From: Hyphomonadaceae bacterium UBA1933
GTDB taxonomy: Bacteria; Pseudomonadota; Alphaproteobacteria; Caulobacterales; Aquidulcibacteraceae
NCBI GenBank assembly: GCA_002337085.1
Contig: DDFH01000003.1
Location: 186,001-250,000, forward strand
Direction: 5' to 3'
DNA length: 64,000 nt
The notes under the pieces are model-generated. The model was not told where the DNA came from, searched no databases, and saw only the letters and a list, made by a program, of their open reading frames with translations. This document shows, piece after piece, positions 52,237-61,622 of the stretch (position 1 is the first letter of the stretch; the number at the start of each line of letters is the position of its first letter). The position numbers were made by a program, and so were the translations under genes.

Positions 52237-53109
52237 TCATTTAATACTTATGCCAACGGTTGCTTGTACAACATTTTGCAATTTTTGGGCTTGGGATTGT
52301 GAAATTCCTAATTCGCGTGCCGCACGATCATTTTTGTCAAATTTGGTTACATCAAAATCATTTATCACACCAAAATCCATTAACGCATGAAGATAATAAC
52401 CGTAATTAGAGGCATGATAGCTATCCCAACCCCATAAATTGACTTTATCATAATCGGTTCCATCATATGGGTTATTGTCGGCAATGCCGTCTTTAAAAGC
52501 ATTTTCCCATGCCTTGCCAAGTGGGATAATGGCAACAATATTCCCATGATTCTCTTTTAGTGCGGCTTGATACCCGTTCATAATATCATCGGTCATTTGG
52601 TTTGTGGTTTTGCCATACCAATATCCAGAAGGTCGATAAATTTGGTCGGCGCGTGGCCAAGTGGCGGTCATATAGATTTTGACATTGGGGTTCTGGGCGC
52701 TGAACATTTGGGCGAATTTTTGGGAATAATCAATTAATTGCGCAGGGTTGCCAGGGTTTTTACCGTCAAGAATGGATAATGTGTGCATCACGACAACATC
52801 CCATTTTTGATTCAATATATCGTATTTGGTCTTATAATGTTGTTCCAACGTCGCGCCCGGTATGGTTTCAACATAGACATCATAATCAAGGCCCGCCTCT
52901 TGTGAAAGCATTTTAAAAATGGCGGGAACGCCGCCAATATTGCTTTTATTTAGGTCGGTAACGGTTTCAGGGTGAAAAAATTCCGCACTGGCGGTCGCGC
53001 CATAAGTAAAGCTATTGCCAATGAATAATATCTTTTTTGCTTGCGCAAATGCAGGATTGGCAATGGTAATAAGGATAATAAAAATCAGCTTTATATAATT
53101 TTTCATCAT
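52237..53109 (-). CDS. Secreted SGNH-like hydrolase
   Basis: 290 aa with a Sec signal peptide (MKNYIKLIFIILITIANPAF, cleavage after AFAQA). The mature protein begins with the block I motif ILFIGNSFTYG (Ser nucleophile), and has the C-terminal Asp/His motif WDSYHASNYGYYLHAL. Between them are VVVMHTLSILDG and IYMTATWPRADQIYRP. It is probably a periplasmic or extracellular esterase, with substrate unknown. It is divergent from miaA. Confidence 0.82.
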   Translation of the reverse strand: MMKNYIKLIFIILITIANPAFAQAKKILFIGNSFTYGATASAEFFHPETVTDLNKSNIGGVPAIFKMLSQEAGLDYDVYVETIPGATLEQHYKTKYDILNQKWDVVVMHTLSILDGKNPGNPAQLIDYSQKFAQMFSAQNPNVKIYMTATWPRADQIYRPSGYWYGKTTNQMTDDIMNGYQAALKENHGNIVAIIPLGKAWENAFKDGIADNNPYDGTDYDKVNLWGWDSYHASNYGYYLHALMDFGVINDFDVTKFDKNDRAARELGISQSQAQKLQNVVQATVGISIK

Positions 53110-53172
53110 ATTTCCTGCAAATATTGGCGTGATGGCATTTAGGATATTGCGAAAATGATTTAAAGCAAGTCT

Positions 53173-54069
53173 ATGAAAGAAATAATTATTATCCTTGGCC
53201 CAACCGCATCGGGCAAAACCGCTTTATCAATTGAAATCGCCCGTAAGTTTGGCGGCGAAGTCATTAATATGGATTCGATGCAGGTTTATAAAGATTTACC
53301 GATTCTTTCGGCTGCCCCGACCAAAGCCGAAATGGGTGAAATACCGCATCATTTATTTGGGCATATTGATGCCGCGCATTATTATTCGACCGGTGAATAT
53401 ATCCTAGAGGCAAAGCGTGCGATTGATGATGTTTTATCGCGCGGTAAAAAGGCGATTTTGGTTGGTGGAACTGGGCTTTATGCCCATTCATTAACCCAAG
53501 GCATGGTCGAAACCCCACCTGTGCCGCCCGAAATCCGCGCGAAAACCCGCAAACTTGTAGAGGCGGATCGCAAGGGGCAATATAACCGCCTTAAAAAACA
53601 CGATCCATATTATGCCTCAAAAATAGAAGCCAACGACATTGTTCGCATTGCCCGCGCATTAGAGGTTTTTGAAGCCACCGGAAAATCGCTTTCGGATTGG
53701 CATGCCGAAGAACAACCGCCGATTTTAAAAAATGGAAGCTGGCAGGGCATAGGGCTTATGCCGGAACGTGAACCGGTTTATGAAAAAATCACCGCGCGCT
53801 TCAAGGCGATGGTGTCAAATGGTGGTTTGCAAGAGGTTGAGGCGCTTTGGAAACGCGGCCTTGCGGATGATTTACCCGCCATGAAGGCATTGGGCATTCC
53901 AAACCTGATTGAATATTTTGAAGGTCGCGCCCCGCTTGATGAAGCCATCTCAAGCGCGATTACCCAAACCCGCCAATATGCCAAACGCCAACTTACATGG
54001 CTTCGCAACCGCGCGGAGGCTTGGAAAAAATACCCCGATGCAAAGGCGGTTTTGGCGGATTTGAAATAG
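53173..54069 (+). CDS. miaA: tRNA dimethylallyltransferase
   Basis: 298 aa. It adds a dimethylallyl group to A37 of tRNAs reading U-starting codons. The P-loop is LGPTASGKTALSIEIA; further MiaA motifs are NMDSMQVYKDLPILSAAPT, PHHLFGHID, VGGTGLYAHSLTQGM, DIVRIARALEVFEATGKSLSDW and TRQYAKRQLTWLRNR. There is no clear Shine-Dalgarno. It is followed by a 187-nt gap in which I see no gene. Confidence 0.96.
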   Translation: MKEIIIILGPTASGKTALSIEIARKFGGEVINMDSMQVYKDLPILSAAPTKAEMGEIPHHLFGHIDAAHYYSTGEYILEAKRAIDDVLSRGKKAILVGGTGLYAHSLTQGMVETPPVPPEIRAKTRKLVEADRKGQYNRLKKHDPYYASKIEANDIVRIARALEVFEATGKSLSDWHAEEQPPILKNGSWQGIGLMPEREPVYEKITARFKAMVSNGGLQEVEALWKRGLADDLPAMKALGIPNLIEYFEGRAPLDEAISSAITQTRQYAKRQLTWLRNRAEAWKKYPDAKAVLADLK

Positions 54070-54256
54070 ATTAAATCTTTCATACCTCACTTGCCGACGG
54101 CATATAACTTAATGACAAAATTCACCTAAAACCCCGCAATATTTGTGGGGCGAGGTTCCTGTTTGAAATATTTTTGTCAAGGACGCTTGACAGGCTCTTA
54201 AAGTTGTGTAAAGCTTCCTTGTCACTAAGTTTAGGGCGTTGATTTTGGGTAAAAAT

Positions 54257-54970
54257 ATGGGCAAAGAAAATTTAAACGCTAAATCGGATGAAGAAAAAGC
54301 CGCCAGAATTATTAGATGGCACAAGGTTTTGAACCCGTTATTTTTGCTTATAAATTCGGTATTCATCTCACTAAATGTTAGCGGTGTTTTTAATAAATTG
54401 CTGCAACCCTTGCATATTGTAATTGTAATAATTTTTTTCTTGATGCTCGCGTTTTATCTTTATTTTATTTATTTATATAGCGGTGCAATAAAAATCGTCG
54501 GACGACCGGCGATTGATTTTTCGCAGGAAACTTACCGCGATAAAACCATGAACCAATATTCAATCCCGATATTGTCTTTTGCAGTTATTGCCAGTTTTGC
54601 CGCGCTGGTTTTGGCGATTTTGTCTATGCGAGACATCAAATTTCCCATACCAGAATTTTTTGTGATTTTTGCGGCGGGCTATGTTTGTATTTATTTCATG
54701 CTTGATATGTCGATGCGGGCGCAAAAGCGGGTTTTGTATGATGAATTGGCGGTAACAAAAACCAAGGACGCGGGTTATTATTCGTATTTTTATACAATCC
54801 TTTTGCTTTTGGTTTTTGCCATAATATATTTGGCAAATGCCGCCATCAAGTCCTTTATTTCAGGCACTTTCCAAAATGATGCCACCACAGGATTGCTAAT
54901 GACTGCCCTAGTGCTTGGGCTTATCGGTGGCGGCATGGGGCGCGTTACCATTTGGCTTAAATATCGGTGA
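54257..54970 (+). CDS. Tandem small membrane protein 1 of 4
   Basis: 237 aa (TTG at 54239 is also possible) with about six hydrophobic segments in pairs: PLFLLINSVFISLNVSG, IVIVIIFFLMLAFYLYFIYLY, PILSFAVIASFAALVLAILS, FVIFAAGYVCIYFMLDM, YFYTILLLLVFAIIYLANA and LMTALVLGLIGGGMGRV. It ends in LKYR, as do the next three genes in modified form. It resembles DUF2178/DUF2975-type membrane proteins that travel with small XRE regulators. Function unknown. Confidence 0.75.
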   Translation: MGKENLNAKSDEEKAARIIRWHKVLNPLFLLINSVFISLNVSGVFNKLLQPLHIVIVIIFFLMLAFYLYFIYLYSGAIKIVGRPAIDFSQETYRDKTMNQYSIPILSFAVIASFAALVLAILSMRDIKFPIPEFFVIFAAGYVCIYFMLDMSMRAQKRVLYDELAVTKTKDAGYYSYFYTILLLLVFAIIYLANAAIKSFISGTFQNDATTGLLMTALVLGLIGGGMGRVTIWLKYR

Positions 54971-54976
54971 GGGTAT

Positions 54977-55669
54977 ATGGATTTTGATGAAACTGCACGC
55001 AAAAAGGAAATACAGGATATAAGGCAAAGAAGTGAAATAATTATATGGTTTTGCTTTGTTGATATTTTTCTTGTCATGATTTCAGTGTTCTTCCGAAATT
55101 ATGATAATGCAAAAATATTTGATTATACAACCATGATTTTGCAAACATTGGTTTTAGTAATTTTATTGATTATCCATATAATACAAACAATAAAATTGTC
55201 CTCTTTTAAATTGCGTGTTTATATCAATACTGCCTTTTATAAAAAGGCAGTTTCTCGCTTAGGGCTTGCGTTTTTGGCAATTATCAATGTTTCACCCAAC
55301 ATGGTCTTTTATAAAATTATTATACGGCAGAATGATTTTTTGCATAAACTAATAATTTTTGAATTAGCGATATTGGCAACAATTTTCATTATTGCAATAA
55401 TTGACAAAGTTTATCGCGGTACAGATGAAGAAATTGGCGATGAATTAAGCCAGAAAATTTTTGACGAAGGTGCAAAAAATGCTTTTTATCTAATTGTAAG
55501 TGGCGTTTTTGCGTATCACATTACAATTTCATTATGGCGTGGCTTGAGAGAAGGGCTGATTGAAGTTTTTGGCAATAATTCAATTGATTTTACCACAGCA
55601 ACAGTTTTGACAATAATAATCCTTTCATGGTCAATCGGACATTATGTTGCAAAAGATAAATATCGGTGA
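54977..55669 (+). CDS. Tandem small membrane protein 2 of 4
   Basis: 230 aa, six hydrophobic segments in the same paired layout (IIIWFCFVDIFLVMISVFF, MILQTLVLVILLIIHIIQ, LAFLAIINVSPNMVF, LIIFELAILATIFIIAII, NAFYLIVSGVFAYHITISL, ATVLTIIILSWSIGHYV) and a C-terminal KDKYR. It begins 6 nt after the stop of copy 1. It is strongly AT-rich. Confidence 0.75.
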   Translation: MDFDETARKKEIQDIRQRSEIIIWFCFVDIFLVMISVFFRNYDNAKIFDYTTMILQTLVLVILLIIHIIQTIKLSSFKLRVYINTAFYKKAVSRLGLAFLAIINVSPNMVFYKIIIRQNDFLHKLIIFELAILATIFIIAIIDKVYRGTDEEIGDELSQKIFDEGAKNAFYLIVSGVFAYHITISLWRGLREGLIEVFGNNSIDFTTATVLTIIILSWSIGHYVAKDKYR

Positions 55670-55677
55670 GGGTGGCA

Positions 55678-56328
55678 ATGGACATAGATTTTTCAAAGAA
55701 TTTAAAAAAATATAAAATCACTACACTCGGTTTTTTCATAATGTTGTTTGGATCTTCAGTTGATTTAATTTGGGGTAAAAGTTCAACAAATGTAATGTTT
55801 GTGTTTTTGAATATATTTATAACTTTTATAGGTATTGGTTTTACGGTTTTTGGTTATAAATCAAAAAGTTTTCTTGAAGAATATTTCAATGAAAATGAAG
55901 GTAAGGATAGTGAATACTTATCCTTTTCGTTTTTGGGAAAACTTCAAAGAATTGCAATAATTCTAATTGGTTTAGTGGTTACCTATTCCATGTATATAAA
56001 TAATAATGGCCGACATATTTCTCCCGTGATTTTTACGATGTTCTTGCTTTTGGCAATTGTTACACTGCCAATATTTTTTAAATCATCTGAAAATTATGGT
56101 GAGTTTGAAAGAAACATTTCTCTCAACGTAAAGTCTGTCGCTTTCGCTGCGACAATATTTATAATTGCTAGCCTACTGATATTATTCAAAATATTTCCAA
56201 ATTTTCTCATTGCTGCGATGTTGCTTTTTCATAATAATATAATCGATATGATGTCTTATTTGCTTTATGCCGATGTTATGTTGGCTATCTTGATTGGTGA
56301 ACTTTATACTTGGCTTAAATATCGGTGA
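55678..56328 (+). CDS. Tandem small membrane protein 3 of 4
   Basis: 216 aa from the ATG at 55678, with GAGGGTGG upstream; a GTG at 55666 overlaps the previous stop and is less likely. It again has six segments (TTLGFFIMLFGSSVDLI, NIFITFIGIGFTVFGY, IAIILIGLVVTYSMYIN, PVIFTMFLLLAIVTLPIFF, SVAFAATIFIIASLLILFKIF and YADVMLAILIGELY) and ends WLKYR. AT-rich, function unknown. Confidence 0.75.
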   Translation: MDIDFSKNLKKYKITTLGFFIMLFGSSVDLIWGKSSTNVMFVFLNIFITFIGIGFTVFGYKSKSFLEEYFNENEGKDSEYLSFSFLGKLQRIAIILIGLVVTYSMYINNNGRHISPVIFTMFLLLAIVTLPIFFKSSENYGEFERNISLNVKSVAFAATIFIIASLLILFKIFPNFLIAAMLLFHNNIIDMMSYLLYADVMLAILIGELYTWLKYR

Positions 56329-56338
56329 GGACGTGAAG

Positions 56339-56845
56339 ATGCTTGAAATTATTAATAAATTTAAAGAATCTTTGCTTGTTATTGTATTTTCGTTAATTGG
56401 TTTAGCGGGCGTATTTGGGGTAAACTTTTTAAACAATAGAGTTAATAGTTATCCTGATTTTATAAAATTATTAGTGTTTGTAATAATTATGATCATTATA
56501 AACTGGAACAGTTTATTAGGTTTGTTTAAAAATTATAAAAACTTTGACGTATTGACTGATGATGAAAAAGAAATCGAAGATGAGTTCTCAATTCATAAGG
56601 GAAATGAGGCTCTTTCATATGCTTGTATCCTATCTTTTATAATGCTTGTGTTTGTATATTTTTTATCGGTAATTTTCCCTGATTTTATTCATTCAATACT
56701 TTATGGGCAAGAAGGATTAAAGCGATTAACATCGCACCATAACATTGGGTATGGGCTTTATTCATTTGGTCTTGGACTAGCAATTCAAATCATTATTGCC
56801 GCTAACTTTGTTTCCACAATTTATCACAATTATAAATATCGGTAA
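56339..56845 (+). CDS. Tandem small membrane protein 4 of 4
   Basis: 168 aa from the ATG at 56339 (MLEIINKF), with GAGG upstream; the 56294 start would overlap copy 3. It has about four hydrophobic segments (LLVIVFSLIGLAGVFGVNFL, LLVFVIIMIIINWNSLLGLF, ACILSFIMLVFVYFLSVIF, SFGLGLAIQIIIAANFV) and ends NYKYR. It immediately precedes the XRE gene. Confidence 0.75.
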   Translation: MLEIINKFKESLLVIVFSLIGLAGVFGVNFLNNRVNSYPDFIKLLVFVIIMIIINWNSLLGLFKNYKNFDVLTDDEKEIEDEFSIHKGNEALSYACILSFIMLVFVYFLSVIFPDFIHSILYGQEGLKRLTSHHNIGYGLYSFGLGLAIQIIIAANFVSTIYHNYKYR

Positions 56846-56851
56846 TAAACA

Positions 56852-57043
56852 TTGAAAAACAACCTAAAGGACTTGCGCGCAGAAAAAAATTGGTCACAAA
56901 ATGACCTTGCGCTTGAACTTGGGGTGTCAAGACAGACAATTAATGCGATTGAGACGGGGAAATATGATCCATCTTTGCCACTTGCCTTTAAAATATCAAA
57001 ATTGTTCGCCAAAAGCATCCACGAAATTTTTATTGATGAATAG
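56852..57043 (+). CDS. Small XRE-family regulator
   Basis: 63 aa, one helix-turn-helix (WSQNDLALELGVSRQTINAIE, about residues 14-34) in the style of the YozG/Cro group, with no extra domain. It starts with TTG, 6 nt after the stop of membrane protein 4. It is followed after 9 nt by the M16 protease gene, whose AGGA ribosome site overlaps its stop codon. It likely regulates the four membrane genes, as is usual for this arrangement. Confidence 0.85.
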   Translation: MKNNLKDLRAEKNWSQNDLALELGVSRQTINAIETGKYDPSLPLAFKISKLFAKSIHEIFIDE

Positions 57044-57052
57044 GAAAACCAA

Positions 57053-59926
57053 ATGAAATCCAAAAAGCATCTTTTTTCAAATACCGTCATTTCACTTGCG
57101 ATTGCATTATCGATTGGGCTTGGTGCGCCTGCCTTTGCGCAAATTGCACCCGACCCAGGCTTTCCGCAGGATAGGTATCAGGAGTTTAAACCAGATACTG
57201 ATGTTAAATACGGCACTTTGGATAATGGGATGCGCTATGCTATTCAACATTGGGCGCAGCCAAAGGGTGAGATTGCAATCAGGATGCGGGTTGCCGGCGG
57301 CTCTTTGAATGAGGATGAAAAGCAATTGGGCCTTATGCACTTTTTGGAACATATGGCATTCAATGGCTCAAAAAATGTTAAAGAAGGCGATATGATACCA
57401 ATGCTTGAAAAAGCCGGCGTTGCCTTTGGTGCGGATTCCAACGCCTATACATCTTTTGATGAAACCGTCTATCAATTGGATATGAAGAAGCCCGAACAGA
57501 TTGATATGGGCCTGATGTTAATGCGTGAAACGGCAGGCAATTTATTGCTTGACGAAGGTGCAATTGATCGTGAACGTGGCATCATCAAGGGTGAGGAGAG
57601 GGCGCGTAACACCCCCGAAGTAAAAAAAGCAAAAGATTATCAAAAGCTAACCTATCAAGGTATTCGTATGAATGACCGTTGGCCAATTGGTGATATGCGT
57701 ATTGTCGAAAGCGCCAAGCAAGATGAGTTTAAAAAGCTTTATTATGGTCTTTATCGCCCTGAACGAACTTTTTTAGTTGTGGTTGGTGACGTTGATGTCG
57801 CGGCAACCGAAAAAATGATTAAAGATAAATTTTCTGATTGGAAAGGTGCTGGCGAAAATATAAAAGACCCATCATTAGGTGAATTAAAAACCAAGGGGGT
57901 TTTGGTAAAAAACTATGTTGATCCACAGGTTTCAACCCAAATCACATTTACCCAACCAACCCCATATGTAAAAGAGCCATCAACCACACCTTATTATCGT
58001 GAAGATTTGTTGATTTCGATTGCAAATTCAATTGTTAATCAGCGGCTTGCAAAACTTTCACGTGCTGAAAATGCGCCATTCATTGGGGCGTTTATTTCAA
58101 ATGAAGAAAACCGCATTGCCACAGATTCCGCAGATTTAACCATCACCCCAAAAAGCGATGATACATGGCAACAGTCTTTTGATGCAACCTATGCCGAATT
58201 ACAAAGTGCTTTGAAATACGGCTTTTCTGATGCCGAATTTACTGCGGCAATTGCAAATGTTCAAAATCGCTTTAAATTAGCGGTTGAAACCAAGGCTGCG
58301 AAACGCTCTGCTGATATTGCTGATAGCATTGTTGGAAATTTTGCAAACGACAATGTTTATACTTCGCCTGAGGATGATTTGGCGTGGTTTGAAAAAGTTG
58401 CGCCAACCCTTAACAAAGAGGCGGCATTACAGGAATTGCAAAAAGTCTGGAAAGGTGATGCCCAGATTTTATATGTTTCAACCAAAAAACCAATTGCAGG
58501 CGGGGATAAGGCAATAATTGACGCCTTAAACAAGGCAAAAGCTGCACCTGTAAAACAGCCGGAAATGGCGCAATTAAAACAATGGGATTATACAAATTTC
58601 GGCACGGTTCCAACCACATATAAAACCGAAACTATTGCCGATTTGGGCGTAACTTATGTAACTTTTCCAAATAATGTTCGCCTTGTTATAAAGCCAACAG
58701 ATTTTGAAAAGGGCCGCATTCGTACCAGCATCAATTTTGGACAAGGTGTACGTGCATTGCCAAAAACAATGCATGGTATTTCGATGATTGCCAATTCATC
58801 GTTCGAAGCCGGCGGCTTGGGGCATTTTACCTATGATGATTTACAAAAAACGCTTGCGGGGAAAACTGTAAACTTTAATTTTGGTGCGGGATCAAAATCA
58901 TTTGGTATGAGCGGTGTTACCAGTGCGCAGGATTTACCTTTGCAAATGCAGCTTTTCGGCGCGTATTTCACCGATCCGGCGTGGCGCAAAGATGGCTTTA
59001 ACCAGATAAAAGCGGCAAAAGATGCGATTTATAAAAACCTTCGTTCAACACCAAATTCAGTTTTTGGGATTAACTATGCGCCGTTGATTACCTCGAATAG
59101 TGATTATTCAAAATTCCCAACTGAAAAAGAATTTGTAGATTTGCAACTTGACCCAGTAAAACAAGTGGTCGATGCGGCATTGAAAAAAGATGCCGTGGAA
59201 ATTGTTGTGGTCGGTGATGTAAAGGTTGATGACGCTATCAAGGCGGTTGCCGCAACTTTTGGCGCATTGCCAAATCGTGATGCCGCGCCAATGCCAATCC
59301 CTGCTTCTGAAAGCGAGATATTTACACCAGGTCGTCATATTACCACTCTTGACCATGATGGCCGCGCCGACCAAGCAATCGGAAGCATTTTCTGGAAAGC
59401 CTCTGATTATGGTGATGGTAAAAGGGGGCGCGCAGGATTGGTGTTAAAAGCAATGCTTGATGTAAAACTTACTGATGTATTGCGCGAACAATATGCCGGA
59501 ACTTATTCCCCTGCGGTGCTTAGTGATTTCTCAACTGAATTTAAGAATTATGGTTATATCGGTGCAATGTTTAACGTTAAGCCGCAAGATGTCGATAAAT
59601 ATATTGCCATTACCGAAGGCATTGCCAAAGATTTTGCGAATGGAAAAATTGACCAAGAATTGTTTGACCGTGCGCGTAACCCGGCGATGACATCGTTTGA
59701 AGCAACCACACATAATAACCCTTGGTGGCTAAATTGGCTTGCAACTTCATCATGGGACAAAAACCGCATCACAATTATCCGTGATGGCAAAAAGCAATAT
59801 GAAGATTTAACTCTTGAGCAAATGAAGGCGTTGGCCAAGGAATATTTTAACCCAAATAATGCACAAATTATAAAAGTTGTCCCTTCTAAAATTGCAAAAC
59901 CAGCAAATTCGGATGAGGGCAAATAA
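57053..59926 (+). CDS. Secreted M16 insulinase-family protease
   Basis: 957-aa double-length M16 peptidase with a Sec signal peptide (NTVISLAIALSIGLGAPAFA). The inverted zinc motif is HFLEH in LMHFLEHMAFNG (about residue 100), with the distal Glu in EERARNTPEVKK. Two homologous halves are present; the second half lacks a clear HxxEH, as in pitrilysin-type enzymes. It is probably a periplasmic zinc protease. It may share a transcript with the upstream XRE gene. Confidence 0.92.
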   Translation: MKSKKHLFSNTVISLAIALSIGLGAPAFAQIAPDPGFPQDRYQEFKPDTDVKYGTLDNGMRYAIQHWAQPKGEIAIRMRVAGGSLNEDEKQLGLMHFLEHMAFNGSKNVKEGDMIPMLEKAGVAFGADSNAYTSFDETVYQLDMKKPEQIDMGLMLMRETAGNLLLDEGAIDRERGIIKGEERARNTPEVKKAKDYQKLTYQGIRMNDRWPIGDMRIVESAKQDEFKKLYYGLYRPERTFLVVVGDVDVAATEKMIKDKFSDWKGAGENIKDPSLGELKTKGVLVKNYVDPQVSTQITFTQPTPYVKEPSTTPYYREDLLISIANSIVNQRLAKLSRAENAPFIGAFISNEENRIATDSADLTITPKSDDTWQQSFDATYAELQSALKYGFSDAEFTAAIANVQNRFKLAVETKAAKRSADIADSIVGNFANDNVYTSPEDDLAWFEKVAPTLNKEAALQELQKVWKGDAQILYVSTKKPIAGGDKAIIDALNKAKAAPVKQPEMAQLKQWDYTNFGTVPTTYKTETIADLGVTYVTFPNNVRLVIKPTDFEKGRIRTSINFGQGVRALPKTMHGISMIANSSFEAGGLGHFTYDDLQKTLAGKTVNFNFGAGSKSFGMSGVTSAQDLPLQMQLFGAYFTDPAWRKDGFNQIKAAKDAIYKNLRSTPNSVFGINYAPLITSNSDYSKFPTEKEFVDLQLDPVKQVVDAALKKDAVEIVVVGDVKVDDAIKAVAATFGALPNRDAAPMPIPASESEIFTPGRHITTLDHDGRADQAIGSIFWKASDYGDGKRGRAGLVLKAMLDVKLTDVLREQYAGTYSPAVLSDFSTEFKNYGYIGAMFNVKPQDVDKYIAITEGIAKDFANGKIDQELFDRARNPAMTSFEATTHNNPWWLNWLATSSWDKNRITIIRDGKKQYEDLTLEQMKALAKEYFNPNNAQIIKVVPSKIAKPANSDEGK

Positions 59927-59958
59927 ACAAAAATAGTTCATAATTAGCAATTATTTAC

Positions 59959-59997
59959 AGGCATATTGTCAAAACGCCTTGGCAATATGCCTTTTTG
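59959..59997 (+). terminator. Intrinsic terminator of the M16 protease gene
   Basis: AGGCATATTG (59959-59968) pairs with CAATATGCCT (59983-59992), followed by TTTTG. Confidence 0.85.
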
Positions 59998-60031
59998 TTA
60001 TTAGATAAGTGGAAATTTTTAGGAGAAATAT

Positions 60032-60820
60032 ATGACTGACGCGCAAAATGGTGCCGGTGAGCCTGAGCTTTCAGGAAAAGTAATGCTTTATAAAAACCCT
60101 AAGCCCTTATCTTTAGAGGCACATTCTAAATTGGGTTTGAAAAATATTGAACGTCCATTTGGTTTTGTTGCCGACAGCCACGTTGTGCCACTTACTGTTC
60201 AAGAATTCGGTATTGCATCATCTTCTTTGCCAATTATTTTTGCACCCGATAAAAAGACCCCATTGGCTGTTCTTGGCGCACGTGCTGGTCTTAATAGCTT
60301 TGTTGATGAAAAAGGTTTCTGGGAACTTGATTCATACGTTCCTGCTTTCATTCGTCGTTATCCATTTGTTTTTGCCGCCGATGAAGGCAACCAAAACTTT
60401 GTAGTATGCATTGACGAACAAGCCGATATGATTGGTGAAAACCCTGATTTGCCGCTTTTTGTTGATGGTAAACCATCTGATTATGCAAATAATGCAATGC
60501 AATTCCTTCAAGATTTTGAACGTCAAAGACGCGCAACCGAAGAATGGTGCGATATCATCAATAAATTCGATTTATTTGAAGAAAAATCAGTTACTTTCAC
60601 TCCACAAGGTGAAAATGGTGAAGCTGGTGAACCGATTAAAATTGCTGATTATGTTGCAATTTCTGAAGAAAAATTAAATGCACTTGATGACGCTAAGTTC
60701 TTGGAATTGAAAAATACCGGTGCTTTGGCGGCGATTTATGCGCATCTGGTTTCGTTGTTACAGTGGCAAAAAATGGTGCAGCGCTCCTTAAGAACTGCCC
60801 CGCCTGTTGCAAATGCATAA
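60032..60820 (+). CDS. sapC: SapC family protein
   Basis: 262 aa. SapC proteins are found beside the Caulobacter S-layer genes. The domain is recognised from FGFVADSHVVPLTVQEFGIASSSLPIIFA, FWELDSYVPAFIRRYPFVFA and CIDEQADMIGENPDLPLFVDGKPSDY. The protein has no signal peptide and no membrane segment. AGGAG precedes the ATG. The function is unclear; the S-layer export link comes only from the Caulobacter gene neighbourhood. Confidence 0.92.
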   Translation: MTDAQNGAGEPELSGKVMLYKNPKPLSLEAHSKLGLKNIERPFGFVADSHVVPLTVQEFGIASSSLPIIFAPDKKTPLAVLGARAGLNSFVDEKGFWELDSYVPAFIRRYPFVFAADEGNQNFVVCIDEQADMIGENPDLPLFVDGKPSDYANNAMQFLQDFERQRRATEEWCDIINKFDLFEEKSVTFTPQGENGEAGEPIKIADYVAISEEKLNALDDAKFLELKNTGALAAIYAHLVSLLQWQKMVQRSLRTAPPVANA

Positions 60821-60824
60821 TTTT

Positions 60825-60850
60825 TTGGGGGGCATTTGCCCCCCTTATTT
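60825..60850 (+). terminator. Intrinsic terminator of sapC
   Basis: GGGGGGCATTTGCCCCCC (60827-60844) is a perfect stem-loop followed by TTATTT. It ends 11 nt before the flavin reductase ATG. Confidence 0.85.
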
Positions 60851-60855
60851 ATAAG

Positions 60856-61383
60856 ATGTCAGATTCCCATAAAACGTATCACAAAGGTCATGATAAGCGC
60901 ATATTGCGCGACATAATGGGTTGCTTTGCAACCGGGGTAACCATTGTTACGACCTGTGAAACAAAGAATGACAATCAATTAATTCCCCATGGCATAACAG
61001 CCAATTCTTTTACGTCTGTTTCATTAGAGCCGCCCATGATTTTGGTTTGCATTGCCAAAAGTTCGGGTAGTTGTGAAATCTTTAAAAGCGCCAAGAGCTT
61101 TGCAATTAATATTCTTTCGGCTCAGCAAAAAGAATTTTCAGAAATCTTTGCAAAACGCGGTATAAATAAATTCTCTCATATTCCTGACGCTGAATGGTAT
61201 TTAGGTGAGAATGTGTGCCCTATTATAAAGCAAAGTGTTGCAAATATTGAATGTAGCACACATGAAATCCATGATGGCGGTGATCATATTATCCTTATTG
61301 GAATGGTTGAACGCGCGCATAATGACCCGCAACATGACCCCTTGTTATTTTATAAGGGCAAATATCATAAACATCACCCATAA
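60856..61383 (+). CDS. Flavin reductase family protein
   Basis: 175 aa from the ATG at 60856 (MSDSHKTYH). The flavin-reductase domain is typical: DIMGCFATGVTIVTT, ITANSFTSVSLEPPMILVCIAK, FAINILSAQQ and a C-terminal His-rich DHIILIGMVERAHND. It would reduce FMN or FAD with NAD(P)H, perhaps for a partner monooxygenase that is not in the window. The longer frame to 60763 runs back across the sapC terminator and the sapC stop, so it is rejected. Confidence 0.88.
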   Translation: MSDSHKTYHKGHDKRILRDIMGCFATGVTIVTTCETKNDNQLIPHGITANSFTSVSLEPPMILVCIAKSSGSCEIFKSAKSFAINILSAQQKEFSEIFAKRGINKFSHIPDAEWYLGENVCPIIKQSVANIECSTHEIHDGGDHIILIGMVERAHNDPQHDPLLFYKGKYHKHHP

Positions 61384-61532
61384 ATACCTATCATGAGCTA
61401 GTGGGTATATTTTGCCCAATGCCCAAAGCCATTTAATAGCTTTGCGGTAGGTTTTTGCCTATCCAAATAGATTAAATAATATAAATTTTCAAAAATATTT
61501 AAATAAAACAATATGATACCTAGTTTGCGACT

Positions 61533-61548
61533 TGGTATTGATATTGCA
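61533..61548 (+). promoter_or_regulatory. Candidate sigma-54 promoter of flagellin 1
   Basis: TGGTATTGATATTGCA has GG and GC separated by 10 nt and the TTGCA of the -12 element. It is weaker than the promoter of flagellin 2, which has the full TGGCAC. It lies 75 nt upstream of the flagellin 1 ATG. TTTTTGCCTA at 61452-61461 is shared with the second flagellin's upstream region. Confidence 0.6.
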
Positions 61549-61622
61549 TGGCATCAAGCAAGCTAAAACAGCCTGAGACGCTAGTAGTGTCTCCTTCTAC
61601 GAAACAGGAAAGGATCAAGAAT

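Noticed and set aside
60763..60855. Longer start for the flavin reductase
   Set aside because: It would run across the sapC stop codon and its strong terminator.
61548..61622. Longer start for flagellin 1
   Set aside because: It would begin inside the promoter; the ATG at 61623 has the same context as the second flagellin.
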